In this document: positions 30,420 through 39,943 of the stretch, piece after piece | Position numbering within the stretch: position 1 is the stretch's first letter | How the letters are laid out: each line of letters opens with the position of its first letter | Origin: JAPPHA01 sp963662815 | GTDB lineage: Bacteria; Pseudomonadota; Alphaproteobacteria; Rhodobacterales; Rhodobacteraceae | Direction: 5' to 3' | Assembly (NCBI GenBank): GCA_963662815.2 | Contig: CAXXWA010000040.1 | Location: forward strand, 248,001-312,000 | Length of the DNA stretch: 64,000 bases | Notes under the pieces: generated by a model | Database searches by the model: none | What the model saw: only the letters and a program-made list of their open reading frames with translations | What the model was told of the DNA's origin: nothing | Translations under genes and position numbers: made by a program

Positions 30420-31301
30420 AGTGCCCCCTGCCCCGCTTTCCGCTATCGCTCGATGCCCGACAAAAAAGCAAGTTCGTGTCCGGTCCCTTGCCGGGACCGA
30501 AGCTCACTATACGAAAGTCAGCCGAACGTGTTCAAGCAGTGAAGGAACTGAATCCGGGAGCATACCGCGTCAAGGATTCATGAAATGCTCCGGCCTCGCT
30601 TCTGTCGGCCTGGATTGATCGCCGACCTTGGCATTGCCGCCCTGCCGTCCGGCCCGCGACGGATGGATTGGATGATCCGTTGTCGACCCTTCCAGGGTCG
30701 CTTGACACGGACGAAGTTGTCCATCTTGCGACCCCCGAGGCGCAATTCCGCCGAGACGTGCTTGCGTGCGGACATCACTGCGCGGGGTTGACGCGGTTCG
30801 CCGGCGGCCAGCGGCAAGCGGTCGGACGCCGCGACCAGTTGGCGGGCTCGACAGGCTGGCTGGCGGAAACTCTCATGTGCGGGGCGCGGCGCTGCCGCCG
30901 GATCGGCTTGAGCCTGACTTGCCGGCTCCGCCAACCGCACTTGGCCGCCAGCAGCGCCCGAATTCCGGTTCCGGGGTTCTGGCTGTTTGCCAAACTCGCC
31001 TCCCTTGAAATTTTCTACGAAAACATTCGCTGGGCGCCAACCGGCAGGTCGCCTTCGCTCGCCGTCTGCTTCCGGTTTGATCCCCCGGTGACTCCAGAAC
31101 TGTTCGGGGGTGGCGAGCGTGTCGTGATCGCTTTCGGAACTGCGGACGGTGCGATCCGCAAGCCCGTATCGATCCTGAGGAAGAGGGTGTGTGTGTGTCC
31201 GTTTGCGATTGATCGGACAAGGCGGCCTTCGGCCCGGTCAGGATGACCGCGGCTTCGAAGATTGCACTCACCCTGTCGTATCGGAGGGTCTCAAGACCGG
31301 G
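30420..31301. other. Gene-free stretch at the start of a decayed island
   Basis: About 880 bases following yebC. Both strands have short overlapping open frames but none matched a known family. A 7-base-pair hairpin at 30481-30499 is the only structure seen. It leads into the KAP NTPase remnant, so it is probably eroded accessory DNA. Confidence 0.4.
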
Positions 31302-31790
31302 TCAGTCGAAGACAGGGTCAGCAACGTAGAAAACCGAGGCCTCGCCGGCGGCAAAACGACGACAGAGATCCGGATCTATCATCCTGAGGAACAGGGCAAC
31401 AGTCGTCGCCAGCACGTTTTCATTCTGATCTTCGCTCAGGGATTCGTACAGAATGCACTGGCCGCGAAAGGCATTGGCGCCGGTTCTCAGATCGAGGTTG
31501 GAGGCCCCGAAAGAGTGCCAGCATTTCCCGTAGATCAAGGTCGTCGTTGACGGTTGTCCGGAGCCGAGCATTGATGAACGTCCGTCGATCGGAGTCGGGC
31601 AGCCGGAAGTCAGCATCGAAAAAGCTGTGAAGATAGCCGTTCGAGTCGAAGTAGTTGCGGCTAAGCGCGTTGACCGAATGTGCAAGTTGTTCGCGGTAGA
31701 CGGCGAGGACGAACACGATGAGGGTGCCGAAAAAAGGTGCTTCGCGACGTCCGCAAGTTCCATCGCATTAACGCCTGCAATGATTCTGCC
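31302..31790 (-). pseudogene. KAP-family P-loop NTPase remnant
   Basis: Three frames carry consecutive pieces of a KAP NTPase. Near 31780-31730 an ELADVAKHLF segment corresponds to the family's region just after the DRC motif. After a slip at a run of six T (coding strand, about 31731-31737), VFVLAVYREQLAHSVNALS and GYLHSFFDADFRLP follow, as in the KAP pattern VFVLA.DREQL..S. A second slip near 31520 leads to NLDLRTGANAFRG and MIDPDLCRRFAAGEAS, the family's C-terminal block. The N-terminal Walker A part is absent. KAP NTPases occur in phage-defence and plasmid-linked systems. The gene is clearly dead. Confidence 0.6.
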
Positions 31791-31980
31791 CGACGATCAT
31801 CACCATCAACGGACGGTTTCCGATCGCTTGTTCAACGTGGCGGTGGTTTCCCCAAAGTCCTGCCGGAAACAACTGACCGATGTTCAGGCCTCAGAATGAC
31901 AGGACTGTCTTTCCTTGGCGGGGGACGCCGTACCATCAGCCTGTGCCTTTGCGCCGATATGCTCTGAATGTCGGAGGATA

Positions 31981-32487
31981 ATGTGTTACCGTACTGATAT
32001 GGCAACGACTAACCGATACACCTTTCAAAGGGCGAAGATAGCCGATCTCGACATGTTGCTGGAATGGCAATCACGGCCACATATTCGCGAGTGGTGGGAT
32101 TCAATTGATCCCGGTGACGAGGCGGATTTGGCTGACGCTCGCGTTGCGCGATGGATTGTCTCGACAGCCGGACGCCCCTTTGCGTACATGCAAGACTACA
32201 CTGTGCATGGCTGGGAAGATCACTATTTCTTTCCGCTCCCAAAGGGGTCGCGGGGCATCGATCAATTTATCGGCGAGCCGGACATGATCGAGAAAGGGCA
32301 TGGCTCTGCCTTCATTGCCGAGCGGCTGAAGACGCTCTTTGAGGAAGGAGCCCCGGTGGTCGCAACCGATCCGCACCCGGAAAATGCGCGCGCTATCGCA
32401 GCATACAAGCGAGCGGGATTTATGGAATTCGGCGCACCTCTGGAAACGCGGTGGGGCCCAATCCTTCCGATGAAGGTTTGTCGCTAG
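31981..32487 (+). CDS. AAC(6')-like GNAT acetyltransferase
   Basis: 168 residues from ATG 31981; a second ATG at 31999 gives 162 residues and is equally plausible. GGAGG ends three bases before the first ATG, which is tight, and lies 21 bases before the second. The GNAT fold is seen in HIREWWDSIDPGDE, the acetyl-CoA loop MIEKGHGSAFIAERL, and PHPENARAIAAYKRAGF. The order RGIDQFIGEPDMIEKGHG followed by PENARAIAAY matches aminoglycoside 6'-N-acetyltransferases. Environmental relatives often have other or unknown substrates, so resistance is not proven. It is the best-kept gene of the island. Confidence 0.75.
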   Translation: MCYRTDMATTNRYTFQRAKIADLDMLLEWQSRPHIREWWDSIDPGDEADLADARVARWIVSTAGRPFAYMQDYTVHGWEDHYFFPLPKGSRGIDQFIGEPDMIEKGHGSAFIAERLKTLFEEGAPVVATDPHPENARAIAAYKRAGFMEFGAPLETRWGPILPMKVCR

Positions 32488-33234
32488 ACAAGGCCCCTTT
32501 GGCGATCACGTTGCCGAGACCGAGCCCGCGACTACAGCACCTGGGGACGTGTTTCGGCTCGCCAAAAAATGTCGGGGATGGTTCGCTGAATCCGTCCTCG
32601 CTCGGACTTGCCGCGACAAGAACGGCAACTCTGATGGCGTCCTCCAGCCGCCTCAGCCCCCGATCACCGTTGCACCGAGGCCTAGCTTTTCCATCACCGG
32701 GCCATCTCCCCGTTTGGGCAGCGTGCTCGTTGCGGAAATGGCCTGTGCTGCACGTCGGAGTGGCGCCCCCGGGTGGCGAGGACCTTCGCGTGCTGTCAGT
32801 CCATCGCCCGCTGACCATGCTCCAACCCATCACTGGTCGCCTGGTGTTCCATGCATTGGGTTACGGGGTCGATGCGATCAGGTGAATGCCGGACGATACG
32901 CCCCAGGCGCTGCTCGACGATCGGCAAATTTGACGAGTGATCCGGGGCAGCGGGGTGCTTGCCGCAGTTAGTGCACAACCCGACCTTGCGGCGACGTTCC
33001 ACGGCCCTGCGGGCGCGCTCGCACTCGGAAGCTCTGGCCCGCGCCATGTACCCCGTCTGGGTTTCCCTCGACATGCAGGCGGGCACCCGAGGGCTGCTCG
33101 TAGCAACACGGGTGAACGGGGACGGATGCCGAGAATTGTCTCCCGGAGGGACGGAACAGATCACCGCCTGGGCTTCAATACTTGAGAAATTTGATCTTGA
33201 GACCATAATGGTCTCGCAATTTGTTGAGACTCAA
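32488..33234. other. Gene-free stretch with a zinc-ribbon-like trace
   Basis: About 750 bases without an intact gene. On the minus strand near 33040-32925 one frame reads ERARRAVERRRKVGLCTNCG followed by KHPAAP, like the cysteine knuckle and basic helix seen in small proteins of integrative elements, but the expected second cysteine pair does not follow. Most likely a remnant. Confidence 0.35.
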
Positions 33235-33558
33235 ATGAGGATAATTGCCCGCCGCACCTTGCGGGAGTTTGTCGAGAGCCACGCGGGACGAAAGGATCAG
33301 TCGGCGGCGAAGGCCGCGCTTGATGCTTGGTTCGATGAAGTCGGCAAGGCGGAGTGGGCGAGTTCCGCCGATGTGAAGAGACGCTACGCCACGGCCAGCA
33401 TAGTCAACGCCGAGTGGATTGTCTTCAACGTAAAGGGCAATGACTACCGCTTGGTAGTGGCAGTCGACTTCGAGAAGGGTATCGTCTGGATCAAGTGGAT
33501 TGGCACCCACAAGGCATATGACAAGATAGATGCAGCCGAGGTGAGCCATGGCGACTGA
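33235..33558 (+). CDS. higB: HigB family type II toxin (mRNA interferase)
   Basis: 107 residues, complete. The start MRIIARRTLREFVESHAG, the middle ALDAWFDEVGKAEW, and the end VVAVDFEKGIVWIKWIGTHK with YDKIDA are the standard pattern of the HigB toxin family, a RelE-fold ribosome-dependent mRNA endonuclease. The 3' end overlaps the antitoxin frame by 11 bases. The neighbouring HigA is interrupted by a stop codon, so the pair needs attention: an active toxin without its antitoxin should be harmful. No obvious ribosome site precedes the ATG, which may mean weak expression. Toxin comes first, as is normal for higBA. Confidence 0.85.
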   Translation: MRIIARRTLREFVESHAGRKDQSAAKAALDAWFDEVGKAEWASSADVKRRYATASIVNAEWIVFNVKGNDYRLVVAVDFEKGIVWIKWIGTHKAYDKIDAAEVSHGD

Positions 33559-33928
33559 ACTGAGACCCATCCGCTCCGAAGCGGACTACGAGGCAGCGCT
33601 CGAGGAGGCCGAACGCCTTTGGGGTTCCAGGGGCGGCTCGCCGGAAGGCGACCGCCTCGACGTGTTCGCCACACTGATCGAAGTCTATTAGGCGAAGCAC
33701 TATCCCATGGACCCGTCCGATCCGGTCGAGGCAATCCGGTTCCGGATGGAGCAGCAGGGTCTGACACGCAAGGATCTGGAGCCGATGACCGGTCCCCGAA
33801 ACCGGGTGGCGGACGTTCTCAACCGCGGGCGTGGCTTGTCGATCGGCATGATCCGGAAAGTGCATGAACATCTCGGGAATTCCGCAGAAGTGCTGATCCG
33901 GCCGAGCCGCTTCGACAAGGTTGCGTGA
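33548..33928 (+). pseudogene. higA: HigA antitoxin interrupted by an in-frame TAG
   Basis: From ATG 33548 the frame reads MATELRPIRSEADYEAALEE and continues to DVFATLIEVY, then TAG at 33689-33691, then AKHYPMDPSDP. The same frame goes on through the helix-turn-helix: RMEQQGLTRKDLEPMTG, RVADVLNRGRGL, IGMIRKVHEHL. The family usually has glutamate at the stop position, so one base change (GAG to TAG) explains it. An ATG at 33707 would make a 73-residue protein containing only the HTH domain. Whether this fragment still binds DNA or HigB, or whether the stop is read through, cannot be told from sequence. Confidence 0.8.
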
Positions 33929-34500
33929 TCGGAAAAAACTGACCGAATGGAGTGCTGACCATCAACGACATTGCGGGTGATCTTGACAGCTGCGTTGGCC
34001 GCCGGCACCGAGTCGGTCAGGGCCTCGGAGCGTCGTGGTTGACTGCGGCAACGGGAATGTTGTTGCCTTGATCGCACGTGAGCGGACAGCGCACGGGGGC
34101 GCGGCCAATGCTCACCGCATCGAGATGCTGCTCAAAGTTGTAATTCAGCTCTGGATTCGGGGTGAACCGGCGCCGCGTCGGCATGAGCAGCCCGGCCCAT
34201 TTCGCCGACGGGATAGGCCTCGGCGCCAAGCTCGTCGATGAATGGACGCACCAAACGAGCCGCGCAGATCGCGGTTCGCAACCTGAACGGCATTCGCTAC
34301 TTGAAGATTGCCGGAATGATCGAGGCCGGCAGCAACCCGACCGTCACGCAGATGAAGATGCGTGCGCGCCGCCCCGGGTTGCCCACCCGGTTCAGGAATA
34401 GCCTTGCAGGACAGGCCAATCACTCACGGAAAAGTCCGCCCCGATGTGCGGACCGCGAGTGGCTATGGTTTCTGAGGATCGTCCAATAATGCATCAATTT
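33929..34500. other. Gene-free stretch between higBA and the insertion sequence
   Basis: About 570 bases with short frames on both strands and no recognised family. It ends exactly at the left end of the IS-like element. Confidence 0.4.
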
Positions 34501-36045
34501 GAGCCTCTTGCAAAACCATTGGGTTAAGCGCCCGATGAACGGGGCCGGTTCCCCGGCGCGGTCGGAATCGCGAATCAAGCTGCCCGAATCCTCGGACTTT
34601 CGCCGTTGCCGCCGAACGGTCCGGAACAAAGAGCGAACATGCCGCGACTGCCGGCCAGGCTTGGCCGCTCGCCGGTCCCGCGGCGGCGTATTCGGAGTGG
34701 ATCGGGCCGTCCCGAAGGACGGGGAGAGCTCAGGAAGGCGCGGCGAGGCACATCAGCTTGTCGACCGTGAATTTCCAGAACCCCGAACAATCAGGTGGCA
34801 AAGAACCTTCGCATGTCCCCGGACGCGCACGTGGCGGGCCCCGAACTCGTCCTTGAGACGGGCGTTGCTCCGCTCGACCCCCGAACGGATCCGGTAGCGG
34901 ACGCTCTCGGGCATGGCGAGGCCGCATGCGCGCAGTGCCCGGGCCTCGCGCTTCAGGTCCCGCTTGAGCTCCGTGTCACGACGCGGGTTCGGACGTCGAT
35001 GATCGGGACGTGGCCGAAGGCGTTCGCTCATCCGGTGGATCTCTGTCGCGTCATAGGCCGCGTCCATGAGGTCATGGAGGTCGGTCACGCGTCCGGCACT
35101 CATCGTCGCAAGGGGGATCGCCACCTGGCTGTCGTCGACCGATGCCGAGGTCTTCAGGATGGCGCTCACCGGCACGCCGCTGTCGGCCGTGTCATAGGGA
35201 GCTTGTAGCCGGATCCATGGCCCGTCAGGAAGCCCCTTTGCGTTCCTCTTCGCGCCATGGTCGCAGGCGCGCCGCAGGTACGTCGAGCATCTCCTTGAGG
35301 CTCATGCCATTCAGACTGACCGTTCGAGACGCCGGGTTCCTTCTCGACTTCCTCGCCCTTGAGGGACGCCCGCGCCGGCGCTTCGGCTTCGTCCCGGCCG
35401 CCGTGCTTCGGCGACCGGCTTCTCCCGCCCCTCGATCGCCGTCGATGTCCCGCGAGACGTGGCCGATCAGTTCCGCTGCCAGGGCCTCCTTCACCAGGGC
35501 CTCGTGCATGCGCTCCGCAAGGCGGGCCTGGTCCGAGAACCTCGGCGAACGCCACGCGAAAAGGTCGACTTCGCTCGGGATCGCGCCGACGCGCGGCCAG
35601 CCGCACAGCCTGCGCAGCGTCGCGTCGATTCCGAGCCTGTCGATCAGGTCCCGGGTCGTCGGCAAATCCCATATCGCCTTGGCGACCCGAAGGCCCGGCG
35701 CCAGGGCCTGCCGGCTGTCCCCTGCGGCCGGCCGGGGCCGCCCCAGCGCGTCGAGACGAAACGCTCGACCTCGGCAAGGTCGAGAGCCCGGACGAGTTTC
35801 CTGTGGTTTTCCAGCAGCGGCCCGACCTCCTCGGCAAGCGTCGGGGAAAAGCGTCCCCTTGAAATCGGTTCCAGACATTGGTTAGCCGGTGGATCTCAAG
35901 GACATCGGGGCCGCCTCCGTTGCTGCTTTTTCGACAACTGCACAATACCTTGTGGCGGCTCCGATCTCCAAGGACCATCCGAGCAGAATCAGTCGAAATC
36001 GGCGCGAAATTCGCGCCGTGCAAGGGCGTTTTGCAGGTCGGCCTC
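34501..36045. mobile_element. Degenerate insertion sequence, about 1.5 kb
   Basis: Bounded by imperfect inverted ends: GAGCCTCTTGCAAAACC at 34501 and, on the other strand from 36045, GAGGCCGACCTGCAAAACG. Both share GAG, a TGCAAAAC core and similar spacing, with two bases of length difference. Inside is a broken DDE transposase on the minus strand. The end sequence and the transposase type resemble IS5-superfamily (IS1182/IS5-like) elements of about 1.5 kb common in Rhodobacterales. No target duplication could be fixed. The exact ends are uncertain by some bases. Confidence 0.55.
34725..35878 (-). pseudogene. Broken DDE transposase (IS5/IS1182-like)
   Basis: The N-terminal frame (35878-35225) has ALVKEALAAELIGHVSRDID and a basic PKRRRGRPSR stretch with LNGMSLKEMLDVP. 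The C-terminal frame (35175-34753) has SASVDDSQVAIPLATMSAGR, LHDLMDAAYDATEIHRMSER, then VERSNARLKDEFGARHVRVR with GHAKVLCHL. At least three frame changes are needed: about 35200, inside the middle (where a GHVPIID-like block is in another frame), and near 34790, where FTVDKLMCLA is found in a third frame. All point to long-standing decay rather than programmed shifting. Confidence 0.7.
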
Positions 36046-36789
36046 ATTTGTTATCCCTTTCACGGCTTGCCGCGTGAACTCGGATTCCGATGCTCGGGCC
36101 ACTGCCGCGTCAAATTCGCGCCGCCCCGAAACTTCATCCCGACTGCCCAGGCTTGGCTGCTGCAGTCCTTCTCCTATTTGTGTACAGCGTCTTCCAAATT
36201 GTTGAGCTCGTCATTTTGAACACTACTTGTCGCCATGAATTTCCTGACTGACAATCGACCCGGGATCTGTTTCCCGACAGGCTCGCCCCTATCTGTCAAG
36301 TCCAGCCCAAAACTGACCCAAGACTCGCGTTCAAATTTGACACACCTTCCGGCCTTCCCTTCCACAGGCAGAATCCCGTCAGCCGGGCAATCCGCTTCGG
36401 CATTGGGGTTCCGTTCAGGGAGAAGAGGAATATGGAAAAGCTTGATCGAGCTGACTGACTTGGACTGGTTGCAGGGGCGCACCATACAGAGCACCTGCTG
36501 CAGAGACGAAGACCTTTTGCCACTACAGGTCCGGATCGGCACGAAGCATGATCGAATTTGTCGAACATGCTCGCGTATGTCGTGGCTGGGATACGTCGAT
36601 CCCGGCTTGTCGGCGATCGTCACACGGAATATCGTTGCCGCCGGCGATCCGCACCGGATGGCCCGGGAACCTGTCGTCGGCTCCGATTGGCAGTCTGGCC
36701 GCGAGAGGGCGCGTGAATGGCTGGCCGAACCGCTGGCTGCGCCTTCTTCCGATCTTGTCCGCCCGGTGCCTTGATGCGAGGTCTGGAGA
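36046..36789. other. Gene-free stretch at the end of the decayed island
   Basis: About 740 bases. Long chance frames exist on both strands but no family was recognised. A segment near 36300-36345 (AAAACTGACCCAAG, then TTCAAATTTGACAC) resembles end regions of some insertion sequences, as does AATTGACCCAAATTTTGAAC at 62886-62905, but this is weak. Confidence 0.35.
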
Positions 36790-37488
36790 TTGAAGAGCCA
36801 TCCTGACGAAATCGCACTCGGTGAACGCCGCGAAGTAGCCTGGGACCTTCCCACGCGCGTGTTCCACTGGCTCTTGGCCATCTTGTTCGTTACCTGCCTT
36901 CTGAGCGGACGCGCCGGTCGCTTCGACATCCACTTCCTGGCGGGCAAGTCCCTGCTAATCCTCATCCTGGCGAGAATCGCATGGGGCTTCCTGGGCAGCG
37001 AGACGTCGTTGTTTCGGAACGTGATCCCGGCGCCTGGCGTGCTCCGGGACTACGTCGTCAAGATTCTGAAGGGCATCCCGGACAACCATTCCGGCCACAA
37101 TCCCCTTGGCGGCCTCTCCGTCATCGCCATGCTGGCGCTCTTGGCGCTGCAAGCCTGTCTCGGCCTCTTCGCGATAGGCGCGGACGGCTATCTGGAAGGA
37201 CCCTTGGCGTTCCTCGTCAGCTACGAGGCAGCAAGGAACGCAGCGGAGTTCCACCACATCGTTGCAAGAACACTCTTTTTTCTCGTCTTGCTGCACATTG
37301 CGGCGGTGCTCTTCCACGTCATCGCGAGACGCGAGACACTCGTCCGGCCGATGTTTTCCGGTCGCCGGCGCATAGCCGCCGGCCAGGAGCCGCCGAAGCT
37401 TGCATCCAACAAGCGCGCGCTGGCCGTAATTGCGGCCGCGGCAATCGTCGTCGTTTGCGTCCTGGAACTTGCGCCAGTATTGCTCTGA
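36790..37488 (+). CDS. Cytochrome b561 / b-type cytochrome
   Basis: 232 residues from a TTG at 36790; an in-frame stop lies 18 bases upstream and no ATG is near, so the TTG is the best start. Four membrane helices are seen, with haem-ligand histidines in WDLPTRVFHWLLA, the NHSGHNPLGGLS loop, and HHIVARTLFFLVLLH with a following VLFHVIARR. This is the pattern of nickel-dependent-hydrogenase-type b cytochromes and soluble cytochrome c partners. It is convergent with a cytochrome c gene only 10 bases away, a pairing often seen for this family. Its likely job is electron transfer between the membrane and periplasmic c-type cytochromes. Confidence 0.82.
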   Translation: MKSHPDEIALGERREVAWDLPTRVFHWLLAILFVTCLLSGRAGRFDIHFLAGKSLLILILARIAWGFLGSETSLFRNVIPAPGVLRDYVVKILKGIPDNHSGHNPLGGLSVIAMLALLALQACLGLFAIGADGYLEGPLAFLVSYEAARNAAEFHHIVARTLFFLVLLHIAAVLFHVIARRETLVRPMFSGRRRIAAGQEPPKLASNKRALAVIAAAAIVVVCVLELAPVLL

Positions 37489-37498
37489 CTTGCGATGT

Positions 37499-37993
37499 CT
37501 AGCGGTTGTCCGCGCGGAAAAGTCCGTGGCATCCGCCGCAGCCTTCCCTTCCGAGAGCCATCGCGGCAGCGGAAATCAGCCCTGCGTCATCCGATTCAAT
37601 TGCCGATGCAAACTCCTCGGCGCGCTCACGAAGGAACGCGGAGGCCGCCTCGAATTCATCCCACCTTTCCCAGATCGCAGGGCTCGCTTCCGATTTCGGA
37701 TTCGCTTCCATGCCGCTTCCGTCCGGGAACAGCAAAGGAATTCTGTCCGGCGCCGCCGCGATCCTTTCGGCCGCCGCCGCCGCGTCTTCCGCCGAGACCC
37801 TGCCAGCGGCGAATTGCCGGATCATCCGATACGCCGCACCCAGAGACTCCATGAATTCGAGCCGCTCCTTGAATACCGCAACTGCGGCTTCCTCGCTCGC
37901 AACGCGCTCCTGCGCAGGGACGGCTGACCCGATTGCCAGCGCCAGCACCAGTGCCGCGCCTGCCCGCGCCCATCCGGCTGTCAAGTTTTCCAT
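37499..37993 (-). CDS. Cytochrome c' / c556 type, exported
   Basis: 164 residues from ATG 37993. A signal peptide (AGAALVLALAIGSAVPAQE) precedes a four-helix bundle. One haem motif, CGGCH, stands near the C-terminus in GREGCGGCHGLFRADNR, as is normal for class II cytochromes c'. Other typical parts are MESLGAAYRMIRQFAAG and FPDGSGMEANPKSEASPAIW. The position suits a partner for the b561 gene convergent to it. Functions in the family include nitric oxide binding and electron transfer; nothing here decides between them. Confidence 0.85.
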   Translation of the reverse strand: MENLTAGWARAGAALVLALAIGSAVPAQERVASEEAAVAVFKERLEFMESLGAAYRMIRQFAAGRVSAEDAAAAAERIAAAPDRIPLLFPDGSGMEANPKSEASPAIWERWDEFEAASAFLRERAEEFASAIESDDAGLISAAAMALGREGCGGCHGLFRADNR

Positions 37994-38149
37994 CCACGCC
38001 TCCATTTTCTACGCCGCTAGCCTAGACCCGCATCTACCGAGCGGCAAGCGCCTGTCCGGCGCCGACTTGCCCGGGCGCCTCCTTGCGAACCGGCGAATGA
38101 ATCCGCGATTTCCGGAGGAGTCCGCTCTGCGCCATACAGCCGTACAACG

Positions 38150-39943
38150 TCATCCGCTGGAGGGATAAAGAGGCCAGAACACCGGGATGAGCAGGCTCGT
38201 CAGGATACCCATGCTCAAGTTCAGAGGCAGCCCGAAACGCAGAAAGTCGTGAAACGAGTATCCGCCCGGGCTGTAGACCAGCGTGTTTGTCTGGTAACCG
38301 ACCGGCGTTGCAAAGCTGGCGGACGCGGCGACCATCACGGCAACGACCAGCGGACGGGGGTCGACCCCGAGCGTATGCGCGAGGGCGACTGCGACTGGCG
38401 TCACCACCACGGCTACGGCGTTGTTCGAAACGAGTTCCGTCAGCACCGACGCCAGAAGGTAGATCGACCATATTACGAAGAACGGCGGCATGGCCGTGAC
38501 CAGCGGTGCAATGCCTTCCGCGACAATCGACACGGACCCGGATACCTCCATTCCAGAACCGACCACCAGCATTGAGAAGATCAAGACCAGAAGCCGCGCA
38601 TCAACCGAACCGAAGGCTTCATCGGCTTCGATCGACCGGCTCAGGAGCACGACAGCGACAGCAACCATCGCAAGCGCGAATATCGGCGCGATTCCGAGTG
38701 CCGAAAGCACGACGACCCCTGCCAGCGAAAGAACCACCCAAGGCGCATGCGACCGCTTGTAGGGGCGGGAATCCGGCGTCACGAGGTCGACCAGGTGCAT
38801 GTCGTCCGCAAGCCGGCGGATATCCACCGGAGATCCCTCCAGCAGAAGCGTGTCCCCGACGTGGACGACGGCATCGTCGAGTTGCCCGCCGAGGTTTCGG
38901 TTCCTGCGGTGCACGGCCAGCGTGTAGACCCCATAGTGCCGCCTGAGATTCAAGGCACCGAGCCGCTTGCCAGCTATCCTGCAGTCCGGCGTGATCAGTG
39001 CCTCGACGGTCGTCGACTCGCGAGTCGAGACGGTATCCGCCATCGAGACCGTCTGGCTGTCCCGCAATCCGAGGAGTTCCCCCACCCTGGTGCGCAGTAC
39101 AACCCTGTCCCCCACCCTGAGCCTGACGTCGGGTGAGGCGCGGCCAAGGGACTCGTCGCGCCTGACGACATCGACAACTCGCCCACCGCCGTGCCTGAAG
39201 TCCGCGACCTCGAAGGGATTGCGCCCGACCAGTCTGCTGTCTTCGGAGACCGTGACCTCGGTGAAGTACCTCTTTTCCGGCCTGATGTTCAGCAACCCGC
39301 TGAGAGACTCGCGTTCAGGAAGCAGGCGCGGCGCGAGCAGCCGGATGTAGGCGAGGCCGAACATCGCAAGCACCAGCGCAAGCGGCGTGATCTCGAACAT
39401 GCCGAAGGGCTCCAGCCCCTTCGACTGCGCAACCCCGTCAACGATCAGGTTGGTCGAGGTTCCGATGAGCGTGCACATGCCGCCCAGTATCGCGACGTAG
39501 GAAAGCGGAATGAGCAGCTTCGACGCCGCAGTTCCCATCGCCTTCGCCACCCGGATCGCGACCGGAATGAGAACCACGACGACCGGCGTGTTGTTCATGA
39601 AGGCGGATGCGAAGATCACCACTCCGCCGAGCACGCCGAGAATCATCGCCGGCCGCTCTTCGGCGTGCGCGCTGACCCAGTCCGTCAGGCGCGTGAGCGC
39701 TCCTGTCCGCACCAGCGCGCCCGAGAGTATGAACATGGCCGCCACTGTCCACGGAGCGGGATTGGAAAACACGTCCAGTGCCCGTTCAACCGGAAGGACA
39801 CCGGAAAGCACCATTGCCGCCGCAGCCGAGAGCGCGACTACCTCGGGCGGGTAACGCTCCGCAAGAAATGCCGCGAACATGCAGAGCACGACCGCAATAG
39901 CGAAGGCGGCGGCCCACTGCTCGGGTATAGCAAATACACTCAT
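38150..39943 (-). CDS. SLC13-type permease with two TrkA-C (RCK_C) domains
   Basis: 597 residues from ATG 39943. N-terminal membrane half (about 1-180): FASAFMNNTPVVVVLIPVAI and the hairpin signature GTSTNLIVDG. Two cytoplasmic RCK_C domains follow (about 215-390: RLVGRNPFEVADFR..., LRVGDRVVLRTRVGEL, then RRHYGVYTLAVHRRN). The second membrane half holds LTELVSNNAVAVVVTPVAVA and ATPVGYQTNTLVYSPGGY. This layout is that of DASS/SLC13 transporters such as those for sulfate, citrate or similar anions. The substrate is not clear. Its start overlaps the upstream EamA gene by 4 bases. Confidence 0.88.
   Translation of the reverse strand: MSVFAIPEQWAAAFAIAVVLCMFAAFLAERYPPEVVALSAAAAMVLSGVLPVERALDVFSNPAPWTVAAMFILSGALVRTGALTRLTDWVSAHAEERPAMILGVLGGVVIFASAFMNNTPVVVVLIPVAIRVAKAMGTAASKLLIPLSYVAILGGMCTLIGTSTNLIVDGVAQSKGLEPFGMFEITPLALVLAMFGLAYIRLLAPRLLPERESLSGLLNIRPEKRYFTEVTVSEDSRLVGRNPFEVADFRHGGGRVVDVVRRDESLGRASPDVRLRVGDRVVLRTRVGELLGLRDSQTVSMADTVSTRESTTVEALITPDCRIAGKRLGALNLRRHYGVYTLAVHRRNRNLGGQLDDAVVHVGDTLLLEGSPVDIRRLADDMHLVDLVTPDSRPYKRSHAPWVVLSLAGVVVLSALGIAPIFALAMVAVAVVLLSRSIEADEAFGSVDARLLVLIFSMLVVGSGMEVSGSVSIVAEGIAPLVTAMPPFFVIWSIYLLASVLTELVSNNAVAVVVTPVAVALAHTLGVDPRPLVVAVMVAASASFATPVGYQTNTLVYSPGGYSFHDFLRFGLPLNLSMGILTSLLIPVFWPLYPSSG

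Noticed and set aside
30481..30499. Hairpin CGGTCCC / GGGACCG as a terminator
   Set aside because: It lies upstream of yebC in the yebC direction, and the T-run is 14 bases away, so it is more likely a leader structure or chance.
34000..34490. Small plus-strand frame beginning near 34238 as a gene
   Set aside because: No conserved domain, no ribosome site, and it lies in the decayed island against the IS end.
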